A stretch of DNA of 29,859 bases, taken from contig CALATN010000168.1 in NCBI GenBank assembly GCA_937891895.1, positions 1 to 29,859 on the forward strand, in the 5' to 3' direction. The stretch is from an uncultured Clostridia bacterium (GTDB lineage Bacteria; Bacillota; Clostridia; Oscillospirales; Ruminococcaceae). The position numbers were made by a program, and so were the translations under genes. The notes beneath the pieces were generated by a model, which ran no database searches, was not told where the DNA came from, and saw only the letters and a program-made list of their open reading frames with translations. This document shows, one piece after another, positions 7,077 through 15,213 of the stretch (the first letter of the stretch is position 1; each line of letters opens with the position of its first letter).

Positions 7077-7259
7077 TATATTATAATGCTTTATATCAGC
7101 GGTTTGTTTAGTACAATAATTGTATAATCTTTCAATAATGCCAGTTTTTATTTTATAAATACACTGACAAATATACTGATTTGAGTAGTTAAATTGTGAG
7201 GAGATTGCAGTGATTAGCAAGTTTTGGCTAATAATCGACCAAATTGAATTAAAAACATC

Positions 7260-7293
7260 AAAAGTTGTCGGATATTGAAATCTGACAGCTTTT
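7260..7293. promoter_or_regulatory. Palindromic operator over the lipid-operon -35
   Basis: AAAAGTTGTCGGAT (7260-7273) and ATCTGACAGCTTTT (7280-7293) are inverted copies matching at 12 of 14 positions around a six-base centre. The -35 box of the operon promoter lies at the dyad centre, which is the expected position for a dimeric repressor. No regulator gene is adjacent. Confidence 0.55.
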
Positions 7294-7303
7294 ATGTTAT
7301 AAT
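7275..7303 (+). promoter_or_regulatory. Sigma-A promoter of the lipid operon
   Basis: TTGAAA (7275-7280), 17 bases, TATAAT (7298-7303), with an extended TG two bases before the -10. It lies 37 bases upstream of the first gene of the operon, and I found no other clear promoter before 16278. Confidence 0.85.
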
Positions 7304-7340
7304 ACAATAGATTATTATATTATATAGAAAGGATATTTTT

Positions 7341-7934
7341 ATGGAAAAGCTTGCAGAAATGTATGTAACACTGCTACCCGTTATTCTTGCAGGTATTATG
7401 AATATGGTATGGTGCAAGGTAAATGTATGTGGTTTTCTGAAAAAGCCTGTTGATTTCGGAAAGAATTTTTCTGACGGAAGAAGAATATTCGGCGATAACA
7501 AGACCTTCAAGGGCTTTATCGGAATGATTACTTTCGGAGCTGTGTTCTCAGTCCTGTGGGGAATTATTTCCCTGAACAGCGATTCTCTTACAGCCTATAA
7601 CTATTTTTACAGAAATTATAACAATTCTTTTTTGTATAATATTATGATTGGAACACTTATGGGCTTTGCCTACGCTTTATTTGAGCTTCCAAACAGCTTT
7701 TTGAAAAGAAGGCTTGATATTACTCCTGGTAAAAATGATATAAGCGGTATAAAAAAAGTTTTTTTCATCTTCCTTGACCAGGCCGATTCAATTTTCGGCT
7801 GTGTTCTCGTTGTATGCATTTTTTATCCGTTGCCAATATGGTATTATTTTATATATGTACTGCTTGGTGCAGTAACACATATCATACTGAATATGCTTTT
7901 ATATTTCTGTCATTTAAGAAAAAATATGTTTTGA
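7341..7934 (+). CDS. CarS/CdsA-like CTP:lipid-phosphate cytidylyltransferase
   Basis: This 197-residue integral membrane protein belongs to the CDP-archaeol synthase (CarS, DUF46)/CdsA group, which converts a lipid phosphate and CTP to a CDP-lipid. Visible signatures are DGRRIFGDNKTFKGF (45-59), ELPNSFLKRRLDITPG (115-130) and the metal-binding DQADSIFG (146-153). About five hydrophobic segments are present. At this length it resembles archaeal-type CarS more than the longer bacterial CdsA. It heads the operon, with AAAGGA seven bases before the ATG, and the next gene starts 18 bases after its stop. The CDP-lipid it makes is the expected donor for the phosphotransferase encoded at 10457. Whether its substrate is a phosphatidic acid, an ether lipid or a prenyl phosphate cannot be read from the sequence. 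Confidence 0.8.
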   Translation: MEKLAEMYVTLLPVILAGIMNMVWCKVNVCGFLKKPVDFGKNFSDGRRIFGDNKTFKGFIGMITFGAVFSVLWGIISLNSDSLTAYNYFYRNYNNSFLYNIMIGTLMGFAYALFELPNSFLKRRLDITPGKNDISGIKKVFFIFLDQADSIFGCVLVVCIFYPLPIWYYFIYVLLGAVTHIILNMLLYFCHLRKNMF

Positions 7935-7952
7935 CCGAAAGGATATGTTTGA

Positions 7953-10460
7953 ATGAATATGTATTGTCTTGAAGAAAAGCTTAACGCAGGAGAGGTCGGC
8001 AACAAAGCAGCTTTTCTTTCCTTAATGAAACGTAACGGCTTCAATGTTCCGACAGGTATTGTTCTCGGGAACGATATTTTCACGAAAACTATTTCCGCAA
8101 ATGATAACAAGCACGAGGTTGATATGCTTTTGGAGGTGCTTTCAAAAAGCAATGCAAAAGAAACCTCCGATAAAATTTCAGAGCTTTATTCCTCGCTTAA
8201 ATTACATGATGAAGTAAAATCAGAAATAGAAGAAAAAATAAACATGCAAAAGAAATACGCCGTAAGAAGCAGCGGAATAAAAGAAGATTTAAGCGGATTT
8301 TCTTTTGCGGGTCAGTACGATACAGTAATCAACGCAAAAGGTATTGACGAAATTTCAGCAGCTATTATAAAATGCTATCTTTCGGCATATTCGGAAACAG
8401 TTCTTTCTTATATTGCGGCAAATGAATTGTCTGTCGATGAAATCGGAATGTCAGTTATTATTCAGGAAATGATTGATTCCGAGGTAAGCGGAGTCGCATT
8501 TACGGTAAATCCTACAAGCGGTTGTGATAAAGAAATCTTTATTGAGGCAGCAAAAGGTCAGGGCGAAAATCTTGTAAGCGGAAAGGTTGCAGCCGAAAGA
8601 TATTCCTATAATTGGTGGAATAAAGAAATTACACTTTCATCAGGAAAACTTATTTCTGACGACAAAATAAAAGAAATTGCAGATACAGCGCTTCGTATTC
8701 AGCAGTTTTTCGGTTACCCATGCGATATTGAATTTGCATATGAAAATGAAATTCTTTATATCCTTCAGGCAAGAGCAATAACAAAAATTCTTTACGGCGA
8801 AATAAAAGACCAATGGACTACCGCAGACTTTAAGGACGGCGGAGTTTCAGCAACCGTTTGTACCCCGTATATGTGGAGTCTTTATGAATATATCTGGGAA
8901 AGTGAATTGCGTAAATTCCTTATTGAATCTAAAATCTTGAAGCCTGCCGAGCTTGAAAAAAAGCTTGGAGATATGTTCTACGGAAGACCTTATTGGAATT
9001 TAAGCGTTGTAAAATCGGCAATGGCTAAAGTTCCTGGATACAAGGAAAGAGATTTTGACAGTGAATTGGGTGTTAAAATAACGTATGATGGAGATGGCGT
9101 TACTACATCAGTTACTCCTAAAACTCTTGTGGATATTGCCATAATGGCATTGGCGCAGAAAAAGATTGTCAAGGAACGCAAGGATAATGCCGAAAAATTC
9201 AAATCAGAACTATTAAACATTTATTCCGATTATTTTGCAGATAAGGACAAACCTTTTTCGGCTGACGAAATAAAAGCAAAATGGAAAAAGCTTGTTTTCA
9301 CTGATTACCTTAACAGCGAAAGCACATATTTCCGACAGATTTTTATCAACACAATTCATCAGTCATTGTATAAAGATAAAATCCTGAAGCACACCACAAA
9401 GGGCGGTTATTTTACCCTTATAGGCGGTCTTGATAATATTTCACATCTACTCCCTTTTTATGATATGTGGGAAATAAGCAGAAGTATCAGAAGCGACAAA
9501 GCTGCATTTGCTTTCTGGAGCGACACACCTGCTTCTGAAATAGCCGGAAAAACCAACTCTGTTCCTTGTGGCGAAAAGGTTCTGGAGTATATAGAAAAAT
9601 TCGGGTATCACTCCAAGAAGGAACTTGATGTTACATATCCGTCTTTTTATGAGGATATAATCACGGTAATAGATGATGTAAAAAGAACTTGTGCTTTAGG
9701 TGATGAATGTTCACCTGAAACCGATTCTTTGCGTCTGCGTGAAGATTTCAGCAAAGAGATGGAAAAGGTAAAGAAAAAACTTTCTGCATCAGCTTACAGA
9801 AAGTTTAAAAAGAATGTAGCTGAAATGCGAAAGCTTCTTTGGTGGAGAGAAGAATTCAGAGATGTTTCAACAAGATTTTACTGCATAATCAGAGCGTATA
9901 CGTTAAGGCTCGCTGAAATACTGTTCAATGAAAATTATATTTCAGATAAAAATGACATCTGGTTTGCAAAAATTGAAGATATACGAAACTTGCTTGATAA
10001 TAACATCAAAAAGGAAGAATTCGTCAGAATAATAGAAAAAAACAAGATATACTATTCCTCTTTCAGAAATTTTACAAGTGAAAACGAAATCGGCTCAAAA
10101 TTTGCAAATACATCAAGCAGTGTTGCAGGTAAGGCGTTATGCGGAATAGGCTGTTCCTGTTTCAAGGCAACAGGAACAGCAAGAGTAATTCACTCTCTTG
10201 ACGAAACAGACAGATTATGCGAGGGCGACATCCTTATAACTAAGTTCACCGATACAGGCTGGACAAGTAAATTTGCTATGCTGGGCGGAATTGTTACGGA
10301 GTACGGCGGAATACTATGTCACGCAGCAATAGTTTCAAGAGAATACGGCATTCCCTGCGTTGTCTGCACCGAAAATGCAACAAAGCTTATCAAGGATGGC
10401 GAAACTATTACAATAAACGGCGAAACGGGCGAAATAATAATTGGCGGTGAAAAGAATTGA
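7953..10460 (+). CDS. PEP-synthase/rifampin phosphotransferase-like enzyme 1
   Basis: The 835-residue cytoplasmic protein has an N-terminal PPDK/PEP-synthase ATP-grasp domain, with AVRSSGIKEDLSGFSFAGQ at 103-121, then a long helical middle region. It ends with the swivelling phosphohistidine domain GGILCHAAIVSREYGIPCVV, catalytic H790. It stops 45 residues after that histidine, so the C-terminal PEP/pyruvate-binding barrel of true PEP synthases is absent. This is the layout of rifampin phosphotransferases, which move the beta-phosphate of ATP to an alcohol and release AMP and phosphate. In a lipid operon the acceptor is more likely a lipid or prenyl alcohol, or another small alcohol, than an antibiotic; this is inference. 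CGAAAGGA lies 10 bases before the ATG at 7953, and the stop overlaps the next gene's TTG start. Confidence 0.82.
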   Translation: MNMYCLEEKLNAGEVGNKAAFLSLMKRNGFNVPTGIVLGNDIFTKTISANDNKHEVDMLLEVLSKSNAKETSDKISELYSSLKLHDEVKSEIEEKINMQKKYAVRSSGIKEDLSGFSFAGQYDTVINAKGIDEISAAIIKCYLSAYSETVLSYIAANELSVDEIGMSVIIQEMIDSEVSGVAFTVNPTSGCDKEIFIEAAKGQGENLVSGKVAAERYSYNWWNKEITLSSGKLISDDKIKEIADTALRIQQFFGYPCDIEFAYENEILYILQARAITKILYGEIKDQWTTADFKDGGVSATVCTPYMWSLYEYIWESELRKFLIESKILKPAELEKKLGDMFYGRPYWNLSVVKSAMAKVPGYKERDFDSELGVKITYDGDGVTTSVTPKTLVDIAIMALAQKKIVKERKDNAEKFKSELLNIYSDYFADKDKPFSADEIKAKWKKLVFTDYLNSESTYFRQIFINTIHQSLYKDKILKHTTKGGYFTLIGGLDNISHLLPFYDMWEISRSIRSDKAAFAFWSDTPASEIAGKTNSVPCGEKVLEYIEKFGYHSKKELDVTYPSFYEDIITVIDDVKRTCALGDECSPETDSLRLREDFSKEMEKVKKKLSASAYRKFKKNVAEMRKLLWWREEFRDVSTRFYCIIRAYTLRLAEILFNENYISDKNDIWFAKIEDIRNLLDNNIKKEEFVRIIEKNKIYYSSFRNFTSENEIGSKFANTSSSVAGKALCGIGCSCFKATGTARVIHSLDETDRLCEGDILITKFTDTGWTSKFAMLGGIVTEYGGILCHAAIVSREYGIPCVVCTENATKLIKDGETITINGETGEIIIGGEKN

Positions 10461-11065
10461 AAATGTTTCTCGGATACTATAACAAATCGGTAATACTTAC
10501 ATATATAGGTGCAGCAGCTGCAGTCCTCGGAATGGCATTGGCACTTTCGGGAAAAATGAAATATGCTGTCTTATGCCTTATTGTATGCGGCGTCGCAGAC
10601 CTCTTTGACGGAATGATAGCAAGACGCTGTAAAAGAACGGAAGAAGAAAAAGAATTCGGAATACAGATAGACTCCCTTACCGATATGGTAAGCTTTGCTG
10701 TTTTTCCTGTTGTAATTTCATTTGCTATGGGAAACACAAGTTGGTATCATATCGCAATCAGTGTGTTTTATGTGCTTGCAGCTATAACAAGGCTGGGCTT
10801 TTTCAATGTTTCTGCTTCCATTTCATCGGAAACAAAATTCTATACAGGATTACCTGTAACCTTTGCGTCTCTGATAGTTGTATCTGCTTTTATTGCAGGC
10901 AGCATTTTAAGCATTACCGAAATAATAATGCCTGTATGTCTTTTTGTCACAGCTGTTCTGTTTGTACTTAAAATAAAAATAGCAAAACCGAAGGGAATTG
11001 CATATCTGCTGCTCGGACTTCTTGCAATAGCCCTTGCCGTTGCAGTAATTTTCGTTGGTGGATAA
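10457..11065 (+). CDS. pssA: CDP-alcohol phosphotransferase (phosphatidylserine synthase type)
   Basis: This 202-residue membrane enzyme carries the complete CDP-alcohol phosphotransferase signature D48-x2-D51-G52-x2-A55-R56-x11-G68-x3-D72-x3-D76 (DLFDGMIARR ... GIQIDSLTD). The acidic residues bind the metal-CDP-lipid. Around it are about six membrane helices, ending in a strongly hydrophobic C-terminus. Its direct neighbour is a phosphatidylserine-type decarboxylase, so serine is the most probable acceptor, giving a phosphatidylserine or an analogue such as archaetidylserine. The TTG at 10457 shares bases with the TGA of the preceding gene (TTGA) and has GGTGA six bases upstream, which is translational coupling. 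An ATG at 10463 is the alternative start, with no ribosome binding site. Confidence 0.85.
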   Translation: MKMFLGYYNKSVILTYIGAAAAVLGMALALSGKMKYAVLCLIVCGVADLFDGMIARRCKRTEEEKEFGIQIDSLTDMVSFAVFPVVISFAMGNTSWYHIAISVFYVLAAITRLGFFNVSASISSETKFYTGLPVTFASLIVVSAFIAGSILSITEIIMPVCLFVTAVLFVLKIKIAKPKGIAYLLLGLLAIALAVAVIFVGG

Positions 11066-11066
11066 T

Positions 11067-11945
11067 ATGGCAAGGATTTACGACAGAAAAAACAAAACCT
11101 TTTATGAGGATAAACAGTATGGTGGCAAAGCTCTTAATTTTCTGTACGGCAATATATTGGGAAGAATTATTCTAAGACTTTTTATTGCAGGAAAAGGCTA
11201 TTCAAGACTCAATGCAAAAAGAAATTCCACAAGAAAATCCACAGAGAAAATTGCCCCCTTTGTCAAAGAATACGGAATTGTTATGAGTGATTTTGAGGAC
11301 AGGGAGTACAGTTCCTTTTCCGATTTTTTCACAAGAAAGCTTGCTGACGGAAAAAGAGTCTTTTCAGCCGAAAAAAATGATTTGATATCCGTAGCAGACA
11401 GCAAGCTTCTTTGCTACAGAATTACAGATGACGGAAAAATTCCCATAAAAAACAGTATCTATACTGCAAGGGAAATCATAGACGAAGATTTGACAACGGA
11501 CTTTTATGGCGGATATTGTCTTGTTTTCAGATTAACGGTTGACGATTACCACAGATATTGCTTTTTCGACGACGGAAAGCTTATCCGAAGCAAATATATA
11601 AATGGTAAGCTTCATACCGTGAGTCCGATTTCTTCGAAAAAATATAAGGTGTTTTCAGAAAACTTCCGTAGTGTTTCGTATATCGAAACGGAAAACTTCG
11701 GCACTTGCTATCAAATTGAAATCGGTGCCTTGCTTGTAGGCAAAATAATAAATTACTCCGCAGAAAGTTTCTTCAAGGGTGAAGAAAAGGGATACTTTGA
11801 AATGGGAGGCTCAACCTGCGTTGTTATGGTAAAAAAAGGCACCGTGACTATTGATGCCGATATACTTGAAAATTCTGAAAAAGGAATTGAAACCAAAGTC
11901 CTTATCGGAGAAAGGATAGGAAAGAAAAATGCTCAGGCGACTTAA
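11067..11945 (+). CDS. psd: Phosphatidylserine decarboxylase-type enzyme
   Basis: The 292-residue protein is a pyruvoyl-dependent phosphatidylserine decarboxylase. The self-cleavage motif EMGGST gives the pyruvoyl-forming serine S249. D111 (VADSKLL) and H162 (VDDYHRYCF) complete the Asp-His-Ser triad needed for autocleavage. The usual LGST/GGST site is in the GGST form. It would convert the serine head group made by the preceding enzyme to ethanolamine at the membrane. I start it at the ATG at 11067, five bases after GGTGG. Upstream TTG and GTG codons at 11055 and 11058 are possible but overlap the previous gene. Its end overlaps the UbiA gene by 17 bases. Confidence 0.88.
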   Translation: MARIYDRKNKTFYEDKQYGGKALNFLYGNILGRIILRLFIAGKGYSRLNAKRNSTRKSTEKIAPFVKEYGIVMSDFEDREYSSFSDFFTRKLADGKRVFSAEKNDLISVADSKLLCYRITDDGKIPIKNSIYTAREIIDEDLTTDFYGGYCLVFRLTVDDYHRYCFFDDGKLIRSKYINGKLHTVSPISSKKYKVFSENFRSVSYIETENFGTCYQIEIGALLVGKIINYSAESFFKGEEKGYFEMGGSTCVVMVKKGTVTIDADILENSEKGIETKVLIGERIGKKNAQAT

Positions 11946-12828
11946 TATTTATTTCAAGGAAATGTATCCGCTTATTCCGAGACTTCTGCTTGGCTTTATA
12001 GTCTTTGGCGAGATATATTTTATTTTGCTTCTCAATTATGGTGTTACGGATTTTTCTTTAGGCATACAGGAAATTGTTGGCGGTATAACGATTTTCGGGT
12101 TTCTGATGTTTCTGCGTATTGCTGATGATTTCAAGGATTACGAATCAGATAAACGACTTTTCCCTGACAGAGCATTTCCAAGCGGAAAGGTTTATAAAAA
12201 AGACTTGAACACTGTTGTTGCCATAGACCTTGCCGTTATGACAATTCTGAATGTTATTTTTATGAATAACATTTTATTCTATCTGTTTCTTATGACTTAT
12301 GGAATTCTTATGTCATTGTGGTTTTTCCAGAAGCATAAAATCAGCAAAAGTCTGCCGCTTGCACTGGTTACGCACAACCCTGTGCAGATGGTACTGAATT
12401 TGTATATCATTTCATTCTGCTGCATAAAGTATGAGCTTCAGCCATTTACATTAACATCCTTTCTTGTTCTTATGACGCTTTATTTTCCTGCGCTTATATG
12501 GGAGATTGCAAGAAAAATCCGTGCGCCGAAGGATGAAACGGAATACACAACATATTCAAAGCTTTTTGGACATAAAAAATCTACGCTGTTTATCCTTATC
12601 CTTACGCTTGTGGATATAGTTACAAATCTTCTCCTTGTTATAAATCTTAATATAATCGGTTTCTTTATCCTCATAATCAATGTTACAATAATGACCGCAG
12701 AGTTTATTATGTTTATAAAGAATCCCGAAAGATTCAAGCTTGTAACAAGAGTTGAAATTTACACATACATTACAGAGGCTACAATGCTTCTGATAATTCC
12801 CGCCTATATGATATTTGGAAAGATATGA
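11929..12828 (+). CDS. UbiA family prenyltransferase
   Basis: This 299-residue polytopic membrane protein is a UbiA-type prenyltransferase, which transfers a prenyl group from a prenyl diphosphate to an acceptor inside the membrane. The first aspartate-rich motif is ADDFKDYESD (65-74). The second polar motif is WEIARKIRAPKDETE (191-205), less aspartate-rich than the usual form. About eight hydrophobic segments fit the fold. Relatives include the archaeal digeranylgeranylglyceryl phosphate synthase as well as quinone prenyltransferases. No quinone genes are nearby, while a CarS-like enzyme, a serine phosphotransferase and a decarboxylase are, so a lipid acceptor is plausible. GGAAAG precedes the ATG at 11929, the start overlaps psd, and the stop overlaps the next start as ATGA. 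Confidence 0.82.
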   Translation: MLRRLNIYFKEMYPLIPRLLLGFIVFGEIYFILLLNYGVTDFSLGIQEIVGGITIFGFLMFLRIADDFKDYESDKRLFPDRAFPSGKVYKKDLNTVVAIDLAVMTILNVIFMNNILFYLFLMTYGILMSLWFFQKHKISKSLPLALVTHNPVQMVLNLYIISFCCIKYELQPFTLTSFLVLMTLYFPALIWEIARKIRAPKDETEYTTYSKLFGHKKSTLFILILTLVDIVTNLLLVINLNIIGFFILIINVTIMTAEFIMFIKNPERFKLVTRVEIYTYITEATMLLIIPAYMIFGKI

Positions 12829-15212
12829 ATACATTTATTACAACAGATAATTTCAAGGAATATACAATCGGAAAAAAAGCAGAACGTCTTTTTATTATGA
12901 AAGAGAACGGATTTAATGTTCCGACGCTTTTTTGTATAAATGAAATCCCCGAAAAAGAAAAGCTCCTTTCATTCTTGAATGACGGAAGGGAGTTTTCGGT
13001 GCGTTCATCTGCACTTTGTGAGGATTCCTCTGATAACTCTTTCGCAGGGCAGTTTGACAGCTTTCTTTTTGTAAAAAAAGAAAATGTATACGATAAAATA
13101 AAGGATTGCTTTTTGTCTGCCGAAAAGGAAAATGTTATTTCTTACTGTAAGGAAAACAATATAAATCCTGACACCATAAAAATGTCTGTAATTGTTCAGG
13201 AAATGATTGACTCTGATTATTCAGGCGTTATATTTTCTTCCAATCCGCAGGGCGTTTTAAACGAAAGCGTTATTGTTATGGGAAGCGGAACAGGAGACAA
13301 TGTTGTTGAAGAAAAAACAGACGTTACAACCTGTTATTACAACAGAACAGATAAAAAATATTATACCGAAAAAAGCTGTGAAAAATCTCCGTCTATGACA
13401 GAGAATTTGATAGAAGAGCTTATTTCGTTATGCGAAAATACAGAAGAAATCTTTGGGAAGCTTATTGATATTGAATTTGCTGTAAAGAACGATGAAGTTT
13501 TTATCCTTCAGGTCAGACCAATAACGACAATAAATAATAAAACTCCACTTATTCTTGATAACAGCAACATAGTGGAAAGCTATCCCGGAATATCGCTGCC
13601 GTTAACAATTTCTTTTGTGAAAGAAGCATACAGCGGTGTCTTCAAGGGGCTTGCCAACAGAGTTCTTCGTGATGAAAAAATTGTAAACAGATATAACGAA
13701 ACTTATTATAATATGACAGGCTCGGCAAACGGCAGAGTATACTATAAAATCAGTAATTGGTATACTGTATTGTCATTTCTTCCAATGTCAAAAAAGATAA
13801 TTCCCGTGTGGCAGGATATGATGGGTGTTACGGAAAAATCTGTTGACAGCGATGAAGTAAAGCTTTCATTTTTTAAAAGACTTTCTACATATGTAAATGT
13901 TATCTCCGAAGCCTTTTCTGTAAGAAAAAATATGGAAAAGCTCAACGCTTCATTTCCTGCAACAGAAAAATATTTCAGGGAGAATTTCACCGCAGATATC
14001 ACTCTCAAAGATGTAAAATCACTCTATGATGAGATATCAGAAAAGATTCTTTCCGTATGGGATATAACGCTTCTCAATGATCTTTACGCATTTGTTTTCA
14101 CGGGACTGCTTAAAGCTGAAATCAAAAAATCAGGTGTAACAGACTATGAAAAAACAGTTAACGAATTTATAAGCGGTATTTCAAATATAGAAAGTATGAA
14201 GCCAATAAGGGCAATGATAAAGCTTTCTGACTATGATAGAAAAATGCTTGATGAACTGAACGGCTCACAGAAGGAAAAAGAACTTGAAGAAAAGCTTGAC
14301 GCTTACCCTGAATTCAAAGAAAAGTTCTATGAATATATTTCACTTTACGGTGACCGTTCGCCTGAGGAATTGAAAATGGAAACTGTTACGTTCAGGGAAA
14401 GTCCGTTGCTGCTTATGAAAAAAATCAGCGAACTTTCTTCTGATAAAGATATATTCGAAAGAACAAAAAAATCTCTGCTTGATGAAACTGAGAAATCAAC
14501 AGAAAGCATAACAGCTGATATAAAAAAGAGAAAAAAACGAATTGTGTATTTTGCTGAAAAGGCTTCTGCGGGAATAATGAACAGAGAAATTTCGCGCCTT
14601 AACAGAACAAGAATTTACGGAATGGTACGTTCTATGTTCTTGAGGGCAGGGGAAATTTTTTGCTCAGATGGAAAAATATGTGATAAAAGAGATGTTTTCT
14701 ATCTTACGAAAGATGAAATTTTTAACGGAAATCCTGATACCTTTGCTGACATAATAGAGAAAAGAAAACGTGACTACAAAGGATTTTATGAGCTTCCCGC
14801 ATTTTCAAGAATAATCTTTGCGGGCAAGGAATTCGATAAAAACATCATCCGCACAGACACTGTTTCAGGCGTTGCTTCAGATGAAAAAACGCTTTACGGA
14901 ACGCCATCTTCTGCAGGAATAACAAAAGGAACAGCAGTTGTTGTTAAAGATGCCTGCAATCCTCCTGATACCAAGGGTAAAATAATTGTTGCAAAAATGA
15001 CAGACCCGGGCTGGGTGTTTCTTTTGTCAAATTCAAAGGGAATTATCAGCGAAAAAGGTTCGCTTTTATCGCACACTGCTATTATTTCAAGGGAGCTGAA
15101 AATCCCTGCTGTTGTCGGAGTAAAAAACGCTTCCGAGCTGATAAAAGACGGTGATATAATAGAGCTTGACGGTAATAGCGGAATAATAAAAATATGCGGA
15201 AAGGAGAAATAG
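12825..15212 (+). CDS. PEP-synthase/rifampin phosphotransferase-like enzyme 2
   Basis: The second paralogue, 795 residues, has the same three-part design: ATP-grasp motif SVRSSALCEDSSDNSFAGQ (58-76), a mostly helical substrate region, and a terminal phosphohistidine domain GSLLSHTAIISRELKIPAVV with H750, 45 residues before the end. It too lacks the PEP-binding barrel. The ATP-binding and histidine domains resemble enzyme 1 closely, while the middle parts share little that I can see, so the two probably phosphorylate different acceptors or act in sequence. All catalytic motifs look intact, which argues against a decaying duplicate. Its ATG overlaps the UbiA stop (ATGA), and the next gene begins one base after its TAG. 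Confidence 0.82.
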   Translation: MNTFITTDNFKEYTIGKKAERLFIMKENGFNVPTLFCINEIPEKEKLLSFLNDGREFSVRSSALCEDSSDNSFAGQFDSFLFVKKENVYDKIKDCFLSAEKENVISYCKENNINPDTIKMSVIVQEMIDSDYSGVIFSSNPQGVLNESVIVMGSGTGDNVVEEKTDVTTCYYNRTDKKYYTEKSCEKSPSMTENLIEELISLCENTEEIFGKLIDIEFAVKNDEVFILQVRPITTINNKTPLILDNSNIVESYPGISLPLTISFVKEAYSGVFKGLANRVLRDEKIVNRYNETYYNMTGSANGRVYYKISNWYTVLSFLPMSKKIIPVWQDMMGVTEKSVDSDEVKLSFFKRLSTYVNVISEAFSVRKNMEKLNASFPATEKYFRENFTADITLKDVKSLYDEISEKILSVWDITLLNDLYAFVFTGLLKAEIKKSGVTDYEKTVNEFISGISNIESMKPIRAMIKLSDYDRKMLDELNGSQKEKELEEKLDAYPEFKEKFYEYISLYGDRSPEELKMETVTFRESPLLLMKKISELSSDKDIFERTKKSLLDETEKSTESITADIKKRKKRIVYFAEKASAGIMNREISRLNRTRIYGMVRSMFLRAGEIFCSDGKICDKRDVFYLTKDEIFNGNPDTFADIIEKRKRDYKGFYELPAFSRIIFAGKEFDKNIIRTDTVSGVASDEKTLYGTPSSAGITKGTAVVVKDACNPPDTKGKIIVAKMTDPGWVFLLSNSKGIISEKGSLLSHTAIISRELKIPAVVGVKNASELIKDGDIIELDGNSGIIKICGKEK

Positions 15213-15213
15213 A

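Larger units (their letters stand above)
6546..7259. other. 714-bp non-coding region rich in nested palindromes
   Basis: I see no credible gene here on either strand: short open frames lack ribosome binding sites and run through repeats. The region holds the hairpin at 6647-6670, the flanking inverted repeat 6673-6900 with the palindrome array inside it, the hairpin GCCC-GAAT-GGGC at 6874-6885, and stems at 6950-6965 and 7047-7076. A looser outer pair also exists: reading the left end in reverse, GGAGAGGGATGAAAT (6600-6586) resembles GGAGGGGGATTATGAAAT (6977-6994). The last 180 bases are AT-rich and featureless until the operator at 7260. Confidence 0.6.

Noticed and set aside
7068..7307. A 79-codon minus-strand frame in the region before the lipid operon
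   Set aside because: It has no ribosome binding site, an Ile/Tyr/Asn-rich composition typical of random AT-rich DNA, and overlaps the operon promoter.
7953..10460. Annotation as a true PEP synthase or as a rifampin-resistance gene
   Set aside because: The PEP-binding barrel is missing, which excludes a PEP synthase. Resistance cannot be claimed because the operon context is lipid synthesis and the substrate domain was not compared.
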